The position numbers and the translations under genes were made by a program. 64,000 bases of DNA from Mycolicibacterium vinylchloridicum (GTDB lineage: Bacteria > Actinomycetota > Actinomycetes > Mycobacteriales > Mycobacteriaceae), in assembly GCF_013404075.1 (NCBI RefSeq), contig NZ_JACBJQ010000020.1:1-64000 (forward strand), read 5' to 3'. Numbering within the stretch: the first letter of the stretch is position 1; every line of letters begins with the position of its first letter. The notes under the pieces are model-generated. The model searched no databases, had not been told where the DNA came from, and saw only the letters and a program-made list of their open reading frames with translations. Shown here one piece after another: positions 33,271 to 41,663 of the stretch.

Positions 33271-34292
33271 GGCTCAGCGCACCTTCCGCTCTCCTGCTTG
33301 AGCCACGGGAACACTGCCGTCCGGCCCTCCAAGTCGGTCACTCGCACCGACATGCCGCACACATACATCTGGATGAAGCTGCCGTACGCGCCGAGGCGGG
33401 TCAGTTTGCGGTAGTTCTCGGGCGCCTTCGCCAGCGCGCGATCCACTCGGTCCTTGTCCTGGTCCAAAAGTGGCGCGAGGCGGCTCAATTCGCTGACCGC
33501 ACCGGCGAGCGGCGGTCGTGCGTCGGTGAGCAGACCGGCCAGCGACGCCGTACCCGCGTCGAGGGCGTCGATGGCCGCGCCGATCGGATCGCGGTCGTCG
33601 GCGAATCCGGTGATCATCTTCTCGATGCGATCTATCGCGGTCGAGAAGCGCTCCCCCTCGGCGGTCAGCGCCGACAGCACGACTTTCAGATTGTCGATCA
33701 GCGCCGCGATGACTCTGTCGTTGTCGGCCAGCGCGTTGGTGAACGACGATGTCTTGGCGAACAAGGAATCCACGGTGCCGCCCTGCCCCTGCAGGATCTG
33801 CACCAGCGAGGTGGTGAGCGCGTTGACGTCCTGCGGACTCAGGCTCTGGATCACCGGCTTCAGACCACTGAGCAACAGATCGAGGTCGAGAGCCGGCTGG
33901 GTGCGATCGATGGGAATCTGGGAGCCCGCGGGTAGCGTCGCCGTAGGTCCCGGCGCGTCCACCAATTCCAGGTAGCGGTCGCCGACCAGGTTGAGATAGC
34001 GGACAGCCGCCTGGGTTGCGGTGGTCAGCACCACGTCTCGGTCGGCCTCGAAGGTGACGAGGGCGGTGGCGTCGCCGCGCAGCGTCACGGTGTCGACAGT
34101 CCCGATGCGAATCCCGGCGGCTCGCACACTGTCGCCGGCCTTGAGCCGGGACACGTCGGCGAACACCGCGGAGTACCCGTTGGTGCGACCGGTGCGGTAC
34201 TGCGCGAAGGTCATGAACAGGAATGCCGTTGCCACAACCATCACGACCGCGAAAGCGGTGAACTTCAACCCCGTTGCCCGCAGCGACCGCAT
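33267..34292 (-). CDS. MCE-family protein MceB
   Basis: This 341-residue protein has a membrane anchor (9-29) and MCE domain (about 40-113: YSAVFADVSRLKAGDSVRAAGIRIGTVDTVTL ... AAVRYLNLVGDRYLELVD). The conserved B-type segment LDLDLLLSGLKPVIQSLSPQDVNALTTSLVQILQGQGGTVDSL follows, and RLGAYGSFIQMYVCGMSVRV lies near the end. It overlaps mceA by one base and mceC by 2-4 bases. Confidence 0.92.
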   Translation of the reverse strand: MRSLRATGLKFTAFAVVMVVATAFLFMTFAQYRTGRTNGYSAVFADVSRLKAGDSVRAAGIRIGTVDTVTLRGDATALVTFEADRDVVLTTATQAAVRYLNLVGDRYLELVDAPGPTATLPAGSQIPIDRTQPALDLDLLLSGLKPVIQSLSPQDVNALTTSLVQILQGQGGTVDSLFAKTSSFTNALADNDRVIAALIDNLKVVLSALTAEGERFSTAIDRIEKMITGFADDRDPIGAAIDALDAGTASLAGLLTDARPPLAGAVSELSRLAPLLDQDKDRVDRALAKAPENYRKLTRLGAYGSFIQMYVCGMSVRVTDLEGRTAVFPWLKQESGRCAEP

Positions 34293-35482
34293 CAGCCCGG
34301 CTGCCCGATCTGCGCGGAGTTGCGCGGCGGGCCGTCGATCGGGCCGTACAGGATCTGTTTGAGCCCATCGGAATTGAGCAGAACGCCCTGGTTTCCGTAC
34401 TGTGCCGGGTTGGCCCCGACATCGGTGACCAGGAACGGCGGCTTGGTGTTCGGCGTCAGGTGCGGCAGTCCCTGGTCCGCGCAGTGCGGTCCGCCCTTGG
34501 CGGCGACCTTGGGCAGGTCAGCGGGATAGCGATACCGCTCCAAACCCATCGTGAAGCTCACCGACACGACGGCACCGGGGTCAGGTTGGGGCGGTGCGAG
34601 GGCGATCGGCACCAGGCCGGCCAGCGTGCAATTCAGGGCTTCGCGGTAGCGGTTGGTCAGATCGGTGGTGGGCACCAGCAGGTGCAGCACTTCTGTCAGC
34701 GCCTGCCGGTTCCCGTCGACGACCTCGGACCCGGTGCCGGCCAGCCCGATAGCGCTGAGCAACAACGCATCCAGATCGTCCTGCCGGTCGACGAGGGTCT
34801 GGCTGATCCGAATCGCATTGTCGGCGGTCCTGATCAGATCAGGCGCGGCGTCAGCGTAGGCACCGGCAGCCACATTCGCCGCGTCGATGTCGTGACTCAG
34901 GTTGTCGAGACCGGGTTCGAGCCGGGCCAGCAGCGTGTCGAAGTCCGAGAACATCTGGCCGAGCCGCTCACCCCGTCCGTCCATCGCCCCGGAGAGAGCG
35001 CCGAGAATTTCATTGAGCTTCTCCGGCTGCACTTTTGACAGCACCGCCGTCAGTTGTTGGAAGACGGTGTTGATCTCCACCGTGACGTCGGCGGCTTCGA
35101 TGACCTGGCCGGAGCGCAGCGGCTGAGCCGACGGTTGGGCGGGCGCGGTCAGTTCGACGAGCTTGGCGCCGAACACCGTGGGTGATGTGATGTCGACCTG
35201 AACGTTGCCGGGGATCAGGGACAACTGCTCCGGATCGATCGAGAGATGAAGCACCGCTTGACCATTCGGATCCTGGTCGATCGATGCCACCGTGCCGACC
35301 TGGACGGCACGCATTTTCACCTTGGCTCCGGGGTTCATCACCAACCCGGCGCGCGGTGCGACCACGGTGATCGGCACACCCGAGGTGACGTCGCCGCGAA
35401 ACATGACCACCGCTGCGCCGACGGCAGCGACCAGCAGGACGACCGATGCCAGCCCCACTGCGGGGCGAACAGCGCTTCGCAA
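34292..35482 (-). CDS. MCE-family protein MceA, first gene of the operon
   Basis: This is a 396-residue protein. A TTG start at 35482 follows GGGAGG at 6-bp spacing. The N-terminal anchor (8-28) leads to an MCE domain (about 37-112: PITVVAPRAGLVMNPGAKVKMRAVQVGTVASI ... TVFGAKLVELTAP). The following A-type region is EINTVFQQLTAVLSKVQPEKLNEILGALSGAMDGRGE. In ordinary mce operons two YrbE permease genes come immediately before mceA; here none does. The next gene upstream on this strand (35601-36404) is a rhomboid-like protein. Confidence 0.92.
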   Translation of the reverse strand: MRSAVRPAVGLASVVLLVAAVGAAVVMFRGDVTSGVPITVVAPRAGLVMNPGAKVKMRAVQVGTVASIDQDPNGQAVLHLSIDPEQLSLIPGNVQVDITSPTVFGAKLVELTAPAQPSAQPLRSGQVIEAADVTVEINTVFQQLTAVLSKVQPEKLNEILGALSGAMDGRGERLGQMFSDFDTLLARLEPGLDNLSHDIDAANVAAGAYADAAPDLIRTADNAIRISQTLVDRQDDLDALLLSAIGLAGTGSEVVDGNRQALTEVLHLLVPTTDLTNRYREALNCTLAGLVPIALAPPQPDPGAVVSVSFTMGLERYRYPADLPKVAAKGGPHCADQGLPHLTPNTKPPFLVTDVGANPAQYGNQGVLLNSDGLKQILYGPIDGPPRNSAQIGQPG

Positions 35483-35523
35483 CGTCGACCTCCCTGGCTC
35501 CAGAGAATTCGTACCACATCGGT

Positions 35524-35556
35524 GTCATAACTGACTAGATATATGTCACATATGAC
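35524..35556 (-). promoter_or_regulatory. Tandem GTCA-N4-TGAC operator and promoter region of the mce operon
   Basis: Two palindromes of the same form, GTCATAACTGAC (35524-35535) and GTCACATATGAC (35545-35556), are spaced 21 bp start to start, two helical turns. The AT-rich TATATCTAG between them (minus strand) can supply a -10. The block is the most AT-rich stretch of the locus and lies 42-74 bp before the mceA TTG start. Dimeric GntR-FadR- or TetR-type regulators bind sites like this. It shows that the operon starts at mceA. Confidence 0.6.
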
Positions 35557-35600
35557 GCGGTACTGGCGCGCAGGGTATCGCAGAAGGTTCGAGAAGGGAG

Positions 35601-36404
35601 TTATGAGCCGGCGGGTTGCGCAGTGGCCGCGCCGGCCAACGCCCGCCGGACCGCCCTACGGCGGGCGACGCGGGCGGCCGCCAGCGCGCCCAGCACGCCG
35701 AGCGTCGCTGTCGTCAGGATCGACAGCCCGGTGTTGGCCATGATCAGGTAACCGAAGGCCATCGCGACGGCGAGCAGCGCGTACCGCGCGGTGGTCCAGT
35801 GCGCCGGGTGACCGAAGCGGGTGCCCACCACCATGCCCAGGACCAGGGCAACACCATGGCCGACATTGGTGAAGTCGCCGCCGGAGCTGATCGCTGAACC
35901 GAACGCCACGGCCAGCCACCAGCCGGTCCACGCCGCCCGCCAGCGCTGCGGGATCGCCGCGGTGAGTGCGCCCAACACGCCCACTGCGCCGTAGCTCATG
36001 CCGACATCGGTGACATTGGCAACCGACCAGGACGCCAGCCCGGCGCCCAGCGCCGCGGCCAGCCCGGCCGCCACCAACAACGTCGCCCCGACGTGGCCGA
36101 CGACGAACGCGACGACCATCCGGCGGCTGCGCCACAGCAGTTCGGCGAGCCCGAGAATTGCGAACAAACCGGGCAGCCAGACGTAGATCGGGCCCTGCTC
36201 GGTGACGAAGGCACTGCCGATCAGCGTGCCGAAGCGGCCGTGCCCAAGATTGTGAAGATTGGTGCTCGCGCGCCAGATGACCTGGTCACGGACGTGTGGC
36301 CCCAGCGCCAGCAGTGTGGCCGCCACCGCCAGCAGCGCTGCGGAGTAGCCCAACGTGACCCGAACGCGGTCCAGCCGCGAGAACAGAGCGAAAACCATCT
36401 CCAC
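35601..36404 (-). CDS. Rhomboid-like integral membrane protein
   Basis: This is a 267-residue protein with about seven hydrophobic helices. It shows rhomboid-like landmarks: NLHNLGHGRFGTLIGSAF (the HxxxN-like loop, residues 48-65), a GMSYGAVGVLGAL segment resembling the GxSx catalytic helix (near 135), and NVGHGVALVLGMVVG (near 180), where a rhomboid would have its catalytic His. The Ser and His are both present, so proteolytic activity is possible but unproven. The C terminus is basic and cytoplasmic. It sits 3 bp after the adenylate cyclase gene, so the two are one transcript. Confidence 0.75.
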   Translation of the reverse strand: MEMVFALFSRLDRVRVTLGYSAALLAVAATLLALGPHVRDQVIWRASTNLHNLGHGRFGTLIGSAFVTEQGPIYVWLPGLFAILGLAELLWRSRRMVVAFVVGHVGATLLVAAGLAAALGAGLASWSVANVTDVGMSYGAVGVLGALTAAIPQRWRAAWTGWWLAVAFGSAISSGGDFTNVGHGVALVLGMVVGTRFGHPAHWTTARYALLAVAMAFGYLIMANTGLSILTTATLGVLGALAAARVARRRAVRRALAGAATAQPAGS

Positions 36405-36407
36405 CCA

Positions 36408-37298
36408 CTATGCCTGGGCTTCGAGGTCGTCGGCGTCGTCCTCGGCCGGCAGATCCCTGCGGGTTTTGAGGCGATACATCACCAGATCGGTCGGCACACC
36501 GGTGGCGCGCGGCGCGAAGACCTGGCGCCTGATCTTCTTGACCGTCACCCCGAGCGACTCGAGTTGTTCGGCATCGATCAGCTCCAGCGTCTTCTCCGAC
36601 ACGATGAGCCCACCGCGGGTGGCACGGTCCATCACCCGCGCGGCGATGTTGACGTCCACGCCCAGCCAATCCGAGCCGATGCGCTGCGGACGGCCGGTAT
36701 GGATACCGGCACGCATCCGCGGTGTATATCCGTCTACCTCGACGGTTCGGACGGCGTCGCGGGCCGCCATCGTGGCGCGCACCGCCGTCACCGGATCGGT
36801 GAAAACGGCCATGATGCCGTCGCCCATCCGTTTGACGATGTGCCCGCCCGCGTCGAGCAGCGGCGGCTCGGCCACCTGGGCGACCCGGCGCAGCAACCGC
36901 AGCGTCGCGTCGTCGCCGGCCTGCAGCGACCAGCTGGAGAACCCGACGAGGTCGGTGAAGACCAACGTCACCTCGCGGTTGGCCGGCCGGCCGGAAACCC
37001 GTTCGGTGAGCGCCTGCCAGAGCTGCAGGGTGGCCAAGCTCACCTCGCGGGTGGCAGCCTCCCGATCGCGCAGCAACCGGTCGGCAGCACGCGCGGCGGC
37101 ACGGGCACCGCCCTCGCCGGCCGCCGAGAGTGGATCCCCGAAGTCCGGGTCGCCGGGCAACATCCGCCGGGCACGACGAACCAGGGCGATGACGCCCGGA
37201 TTGTGGTTGGTGTTGTGCCACCACGCAGCGGGCCCACGCCCGGGTTGGCTGACGTCAACGAGGGAATCGGGTTGATCGTCGAACGGCTCGACGTCCAC
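36408..37298 (-). CDS. Class III adenylate/guanylate cyclase (Rv1647-like)
   Basis: This is a 296-residue soluble cyclase. The catalytic domain (about 108-285) has the two metal-binding Asp in FTDLVGFSSWS and MGDGIMAVF, the purine-specifying Lys in HIVKRMGDG, and the transition-state Asn and Arg in GVDVNIAARVMDRA. The N-terminal 100 residues are helical with a PGVIALVRRARRMLPGDPDFGDPLS segment. The GTG start is 7 bp after TAGGCT (37306-37311), so the mRNA is probably leaderless. It resembles Rv1647 of M. tuberculosis by position. cAMP made here could reach the universal stress protein at 56490. Confidence 0.9.
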   Translation of the reverse strand: MDVEPFDDQPDSLVDVSQPGRGPAAWWHNTNHNPGVIALVRRARRMLPGDPDFGDPLSAAGEGGARAAARAADRLLRDREAATREVSLATLQLWQALTERVSGRPANREVTLVFTDLVGFSSWSLQAGDDATLRLLRRVAQVAEPPLLDAGGHIVKRMGDGIMAVFTDPVTAVRATMAARDAVRTVEVDGYTPRMRAGIHTGRPQRIGSDWLGVDVNIAARVMDRATRGGLIVSEKTLELIDAEQLESLGVTVKKIRRQVFAPRATGVPTDLVMYRLKTRRDLPAEDDADDLEAQA

Positions 37299-37398
37299 GA
37301 GATCCAGCCTAGGGAACGGATTTCGGGCCAGCCAACCTGGTGTGACGCGGTCGACGTATCGCTATGTCAAACGCATGGTCACAGCTTCGTCGCCGTTA

Positions 37399-37427
37399 TG
37401 GACAACGCTTGTTGTCAGCCCTATCGT
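37399..37427 (+). promoter_or_regulatory. Promoter of the DUF2236 gene (leaderless)
   Basis: TGGACA (37399-37404), a 17-bp spacer and TATCGT (37422-37427) place the transcription start at or next to the ATG at 37434. Confidence 0.6.
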
Positions 37428-37433
37428 CTGTAC

Positions 37434-38462
37434 ATGAGGTCAACGAAGACCACTCGCCCCGCAAAGCCGACCCCGCTCGGGCCGGACTCGCTGACATGGA
37501 AGTACTTCGGCGACCTGCGCACCGGGATGCTCGGTGTGTGGATCGGGTCGCTGCAGAACATGTACCCGCAACTGGGCGCCGGAGTGGAAGAGCATTCGAT
37601 CCTGTTACGCGAGCCGCTCCAGCGCGTCGCGCGGTCGGTGTACCCGATCATGGGCGTGGTCTATGACGGCGAGCGCGCCCGGCAAACCGGCGAACAGATC
37701 AAAGGGTTCCACCAGGGAATCAAGGGTGTCGACAGTGCGGGACGGCGCTATCACGCGCTGGACCCCGAGACGTTCTACTGGGCGCACGCCACTTTCTTCA
37801 TGCTGATCCTGAAGGTGGCCGAGTACTTCTGCGGCGGGCTGACCGAGGCCGAGAAGCGCCAACTCTTCGACGAGCACGTGCAGTGGTACGCGATGTACGG
37901 GATGAGCATGCGGCCGGTGCCCGAGACGTGGGAGGACTTCTGCGAATACTGGGACCGCACCTGCCGCGACGAGCTGGAGATCAACAAGGCGACGCTGGAG
38001 ATCTTCGACATCCGGATCCCGAAGCCGAAGTTCGTGTTGATGCCGACACCGATCTGGGACCAGTTGTTCAAGCCGATGGTCGCCGGGCAGCGCTGGATCG
38101 CGGCCGGCCTGTTCGATCCCGCGGTACGGGAGCGGGCCGGGATGCGTTGGACACCCGGTGACGAGGTGGCGCTGCGGCTGTTCGGCAAGGCCGTCGAACT
38201 GGCGTTCTGGGCGGTGCCCGACGAGATCCGGCTGCACCCGCGGGCGTTGTCGGCGTACCGGCGCGCGGCCGGACAGATTCCGGCCGACGCTCCGCTGGTC
38301 GAGGCACCCGGTTTCATGGCACCCCCTAAAGACCGGCGCGGCATGCCCATGCACTATGTCCCTCGACACAAGAGCCTCGTCGCGCGTGCGGGGTCGCTGG
38401 TCCACACGACGTTCTCACTAGCCGGTTTGCGGCCCGCCCGAGGACGTACCGCTGCCGCCTGA
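37434..38462 (+). CDS. DUF2236 / MpaB-family oxygenase-like protein
   Basis: This 342-residue protein belongs to the MpaB/latex-clearing-protein-like (DUF2236) group, haem b proteins that include rubber oxygenase relatives. The core shows a histidine-bearing EEHSILLREPLQRVARSVYPIMGVVYDG segment near residue 35, ETFYWAHATFFMLILK near 107, and WYAMYGMSMRPVPETWEDFCEYWDR near 140, the family signature. It resembles Rv1645c of M. tuberculosis by position. ATG 37434 is fixed by the promoter 6 bp upstream. It is followed 12 bp later by an acyl-CoA dehydrogenase, so they share a transcript. The substrate is unknown. Confidence 0.88.
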   Translation: MRSTKTTRPAKPTPLGPDSLTWKYFGDLRTGMLGVWIGSLQNMYPQLGAGVEEHSILLREPLQRVARSVYPIMGVVYDGERARQTGEQIKGFHQGIKGVDSAGRRYHALDPETFYWAHATFFMLILKVAEYFCGGLTEAEKRQLFDEHVQWYAMYGMSMRPVPETWEDFCEYWDRTCRDELEINKATLEIFDIRIPKPKFVLMPTPIWDQLFKPMVAGQRWIAAGLFDPAVRERAGMRWTPGDEVALRLFGKAVELAFWAVPDEIRLHPRALSAYRRAAGQIPADAPLVEAPGFMAPPKDRRGMPMHYVPRHKSLVARAGSLVHTTFSLAGLRPARGRTAAA

Positions 38463-38474
38463 ACCGGAGAACCC

Positions 38475-39713
38475 ATGATCGAATGGTCCGACGTCGATAT
38501 TGCTGTGCGCGACGCCGTCCGCGAGTTCGTCGACAAAGAGGTGCGCCCGCATATCGACGCTCTGGAGAGCGGCGATATGGAGCCCTACCCGATCGTCCGG
38601 AAGCTGTTCGCCACCTTCGGTATCGGCGAGATGGCGCGGGAGTCGCTGAACAAGCGGCTGGACAAGATGCGGGCCGGCGCCGAGACGACGTCCAAGGGTG
38701 GCGCCGGCATGTTCGGCGACGGTGGCTCAGCCGGCATGGGCTTCGTGCTGATCAGTGAGCTCTGTCGGGTGAGCATGGGCCTGGTCACCGGGATGGGTGT
38801 GAGCCTCGGGTTGACCGTGCCCACCATTCAGAGCCGGGGCACGCTGGCTCAGCAGGAGCGCTGGCTGCCCGAGCTGGTGACTTACGAGAAGATCGGCGCA
38901 TGGGCGATCACCGAGCCGGATTCGGGTTCGGATGCGTTCGGCGGCATGAAGTCCTACGTCGTGCGCGATGGCGACGACTACATCCTCAACGGACAGAAAA
39001 CGTTCATCACCAATGGTCCCGACGCCGACGTGGTGGTGGTGTACGCCAAGTTGGACGAGGGCGATGCCTCGGTCAGCAAGCGGGATCGCAAGGTGCTGAC
39101 GTTCGTGCTGGATCGCGGTATGGAGGGCTTTGTTCAGGCCAAACCGTTCCGCAAGATGGGGATTCACAGTTCGCGCACCGGTGAGCTGTTCTTCAACAAC
39201 GTCCGCCTGGGCCGGGATCGCCTGCTGGGCGAGACCGAGGAGAACAAGTCCGGCGACGGCCGGGACAGTGCCCGATCGAGTTTCGCCGCGGAGCGCATCG
39301 GAGTGGTGTCGATGGCACTCGGCGTGATCGAGGAGTGCCTGCGGCTGTGTACCGATTACGCGAAGACGCGGACGTTGTGGGGCAAGGAGATCGGGCAGTT
39401 CCAGTTGATCCAGCTCAAGCTGGCCAACATGGAGGTGGCGCGAATGAACGTGCGCAACATGCTGTTCCGGGTGATCGAATGTGGGCAGACGGGCACACCG
39501 ATCTCACTGGCCGAGGCGTCGGCGATGAAGTACTACTGCTCGCAGGCGGCGACCGATGTGGCCATGGAGGCGATCCAGCTCTTCGGCGGTAACGGGTACA
39601 TGACCGAGTACCGCGTGGAACAGCTTGCCCGCGACGCGAAGTCGCTGATGATCTACGCCGGCAGCAACGAGGTGCAGATCACCCACGTGGCCAAGGGGCT
39701 GCTCAGCGAGTGA
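38475..39713 (+). CDS. Acyl-CoA dehydrogenase (FadE type)
   Basis: This is a 412-residue FAD enzyme that would introduce a 2,3-double bond into an acyl-CoA. It has AWAITEPDSGSDAFGG (144-157), FITNGPDADVVVVYAK, an R-x-A-AERIGVVSMALGVIEECL helix (about 267-289), QLFGGNGYMTEYRVEQLARDAK (368-389) and IYAGSNEVQ (393-401). The usual catalytic Glu of IYEGT is Ala395; Glu273 in AAERI occupies the place used by isovaleryl-CoA dehydrogenase. An insertion at 65-90 (GAETTSKGGAGMFGDGGSAG) is unusual. It is co-transcribed with the DUF2236 gene upstream. Confidence 0.92.
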   Translation: MIEWSDVDIAVRDAVREFVDKEVRPHIDALESGDMEPYPIVRKLFATFGIGEMARESLNKRLDKMRAGAETTSKGGAGMFGDGGSAGMGFVLISELCRVSMGLVTGMGVSLGLTVPTIQSRGTLAQQERWLPELVTYEKIGAWAITEPDSGSDAFGGMKSYVVRDGDDYILNGQKTFITNGPDADVVVVYAKLDEGDASVSKRDRKVLTFVLDRGMEGFVQAKPFRKMGIHSSRTGELFFNNVRLGRDRLLGETEENKSGDGRDSARSSFAAERIGVVSMALGVIEECLRLCTDYAKTRTLWGKEIGQFQLIQLKLANMEVARMNVRNMLFRVIECGQTGTPISLAEASAMKYYCSQAATDVAMEAIQLFGGNGYMTEYRVEQLARDAKSLMIYAGSNEVQITHVAKGLLSE

Positions 39714-39953
39714 GCTTCGGGGGCCGGGCTCTGCTCACTTCTCGGGTTGCTGCCCGCCTCCGAGCGACAGACTCTTCGCTTCGGCACGTAATGCCGCAAC
39801 CCACCCGGTCGCGGCCCCTTTCCCATCGCAGCGCGTCCGAGATTGCCTTGGACGGTCTCCCCGCGACGGTGAACCCCCAGTCGTCGAGCGCCACGACGAG
39901 GTCCGCGACAGTCGTAGGGCCGTTGAGTTGTAGATACCGGGTCAACACGTAGC
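39703..39953 (-). pseudogene. Remnant of a mycobacterial winged-helix-type small protein
   Basis: The first 45 codons read as an intact family start (LTRYLQLNGPTTVADLVVALDDWGFTVAGRPSKAISDALRWE), a pattern I recognise from mycobacterial winged-helix-like proteins that continue with a basic RGRV..GRGRY tail. Here the frame after RWERGRDRVG degenerates, while a neighbouring frame gives RVGLRHYVPKRR, the expected continuation. A single-base shift near 39820 would explain this. There is no clear start codon with a ribosome-binding site. It is convergent with the acyl-CoA dehydrogenase and overlaps its last codons. Confidence 0.45.
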
Positions 39954-39965
39954 GGAGGTTTGTTC

Positions 39966-41567
39966 CTATGTGCCGTGCAGGATCAGATCGGCGGCACGCC
40001 AGGCCATCGCCATAACCGGGCCGTTGAGATTGCCGGCCAGCATGGTCGGCATGGCCGAACAGTCCACCACGCGCAGCCCGTCGATGCCCCGCACGCGCAA
40101 CTGGTCGTCCACGACGTCGTCATCGCTGGGGCCCATCGCGCAGCTGCCGATCGCGTGGTATCCGCTGTACCCGCCGTCGAGTGCCGCATCGGCCAGCGCG
40201 TCGTCGTCACACACGTCGGCCCCGGGATAGAGCTCGTGGCTGATGCGATCGGCGATCGGAGATCGGGCGAAGATCTCCCGGGTCCTGCGCACCAGCGCCG
40301 CACTCGTCTCGCGGTCGTAGTCGCTGGTCAGGTAGTTCGGGTCCAACCGCGGCGCGGCGTCGGGGTCATTCGACGTGATCTCGACACTGCCTTCCGATGT
40401 CGGCCGCAGCACGAACCCCAGAACAGAAAGCCCCGGCTGGCGCTCGATGACCATCGGTTCGCCCTCGTTGTACGCCGGGATCGTGAACGGCCCCAGCAGA
40501 AGCTGGCCGTCCACCCGGGGTTGATCGGGCGTGGTTTTCACGAATCCCAGCACATCGAACGTCGGCGTGGCCATCAGTCCCTTGCGGGTGAGTGCGTAAC
40601 GACCAGCCGTGACGGCCTGCCCCAACCGGCTCGACAGCTTTCGGTTGTATCCGAGATCGGCGTTGAGCCGGTAGCGAACCACGATGCAGCGGTGCTCGCG
40701 CATCCGCCGGCCCACGTTGTCGCGTTCCAGCAGCAGCGGCACACCCGCGGCGGCCAGCACCTCACGAGGTCCGATCCCGGAGAGCTGCAACAACTTCGGG
40801 CTCCCCATGCTGCCCAAGGACACGATCACTTCGCGGCGTGCCCGGAACTCGGCGGCGCCGCCCCGGCTACGGGCCTGGACCCCAACAGCACGCCCGTTCT
40901 CGACGATGATGCGATCGACGGTCGTGCCGGTGACCACGGTGAGGTTGGGCCGGCGCCGCACCGGCTTCAGGAATGCGTCGGCGGCACTGACGCGGCGCCC
41001 GTTCTTGATCGTCGCCGTGCTGTAGCCGATCCGCTCGTCGTCGGATTCGTTGATGTCTTGGACCGCGCGTAACCCACTGGCAGCCCCGGCCGCAACGATC
41101 TCGTCGCACAGCGGGTCGAGGTCATCGGCAACCGAGATATGCAGCGGTCCGCCGGCGCCGCGCGTCGGCGAGGCACCGAACTGGTTGTCCTCGAAACCCT
41201 TGAAGATCGGCAGGATCTCGTCCCAGTTCCAGCCCTTGTTGCCGCGCCGTTCCAATTCGTCGTAGTCGTCCTTGTTGCCACGGTTGTACACCATGCCGTT
41301 GACGGAGCTGGACCCGCCCAGAAGCTTTCCGCGGGTCCAGAACTCGGACTTGTTGTTCGGTCCGAAAGGTGTCGTGGCGTAGCGCCACACGTACTTCTCG
41401 TTCTCCAGGAGCACCGCCGAGCCCTTGGGCACGTGGATCATCGGATTGCGGTCCGGGCCGCCCGCTTCGATCAGGAGGACGGACACCGCCGGATCGGTCG
41501 ACAGCCGATTGGCGAGAACGCATCCCGCCGAGCCGGCTCCGGCAATGATGTAGTCGTAACGGGCCAT
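39966..41567 (-). CDS. GMC-family oxidoreductase (choline dehydrogenase-like)
   Basis: This is a 533-residue FAD-dependent alcohol oxidase/dehydrogenase. The N-terminal FAD loop is YIIAGAGSAGCVLANRLS, GMC signature 1 is RGKLLGGSSSVNGMVYNRG (about 79-97), signature 2 is GSMGSPKLLQLSGIGP (about 250-265), and the C-terminal catalytic His lies in GYHAIGSCAMG with Asn in GNLNGPVMAMAWRAADLI. ATG 41567 follows GGGGGAG. No regulator or cytochrome partner is adjacent. The alcohol substrate cannot be inferred. Confidence 0.92.
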   Translation of the reverse strand: MARYDYIIAGAGSAGCVLANRLSTDPAVSVLLIEAGGPDRNPMIHVPKGSAVLLENEKYVWRYATTPFGPNNKSEFWTRGKLLGGSSSVNGMVYNRGNKDDYDELERRGNKGWNWDEILPIFKGFEDNQFGASPTRGAGGPLHISVADDLDPLCDEIVAAGAASGLRAVQDINESDDERIGYSTATIKNGRRVSAADAFLKPVRRRPNLTVVTGTTVDRIIVENGRAVGVQARSRGGAAEFRARREVIVSLGSMGSPKLLQLSGIGPREVLAAAGVPLLLERDNVGRRMREHRCIVVRYRLNADLGYNRKLSSRLGQAVTAGRYALTRKGLMATPTFDVLGFVKTTPDQPRVDGQLLLGPFTIPAYNEGEPMVIERQPGLSVLGFVLRPTSEGSVEITSNDPDAAPRLDPNYLTSDYDRETSAALVRRTREIFARSPIADRISHELYPGADVCDDDALADAALDGGYSGYHAIGSCAMGPSDDDVVDDQLRVRGIDGLRVVDCSAMPTMLAGNLNGPVMAMAWRAADLILHGT

Positions 41568-41663
41568 CGCTCCCCCGGCTCTGTGACGAATCGAGCTTTA
41601 CAGATTGTGCCCGAGATGTATCGCCGAGAAAGATAGCACGGCTCACCAATCCGCTTCGGCAGA

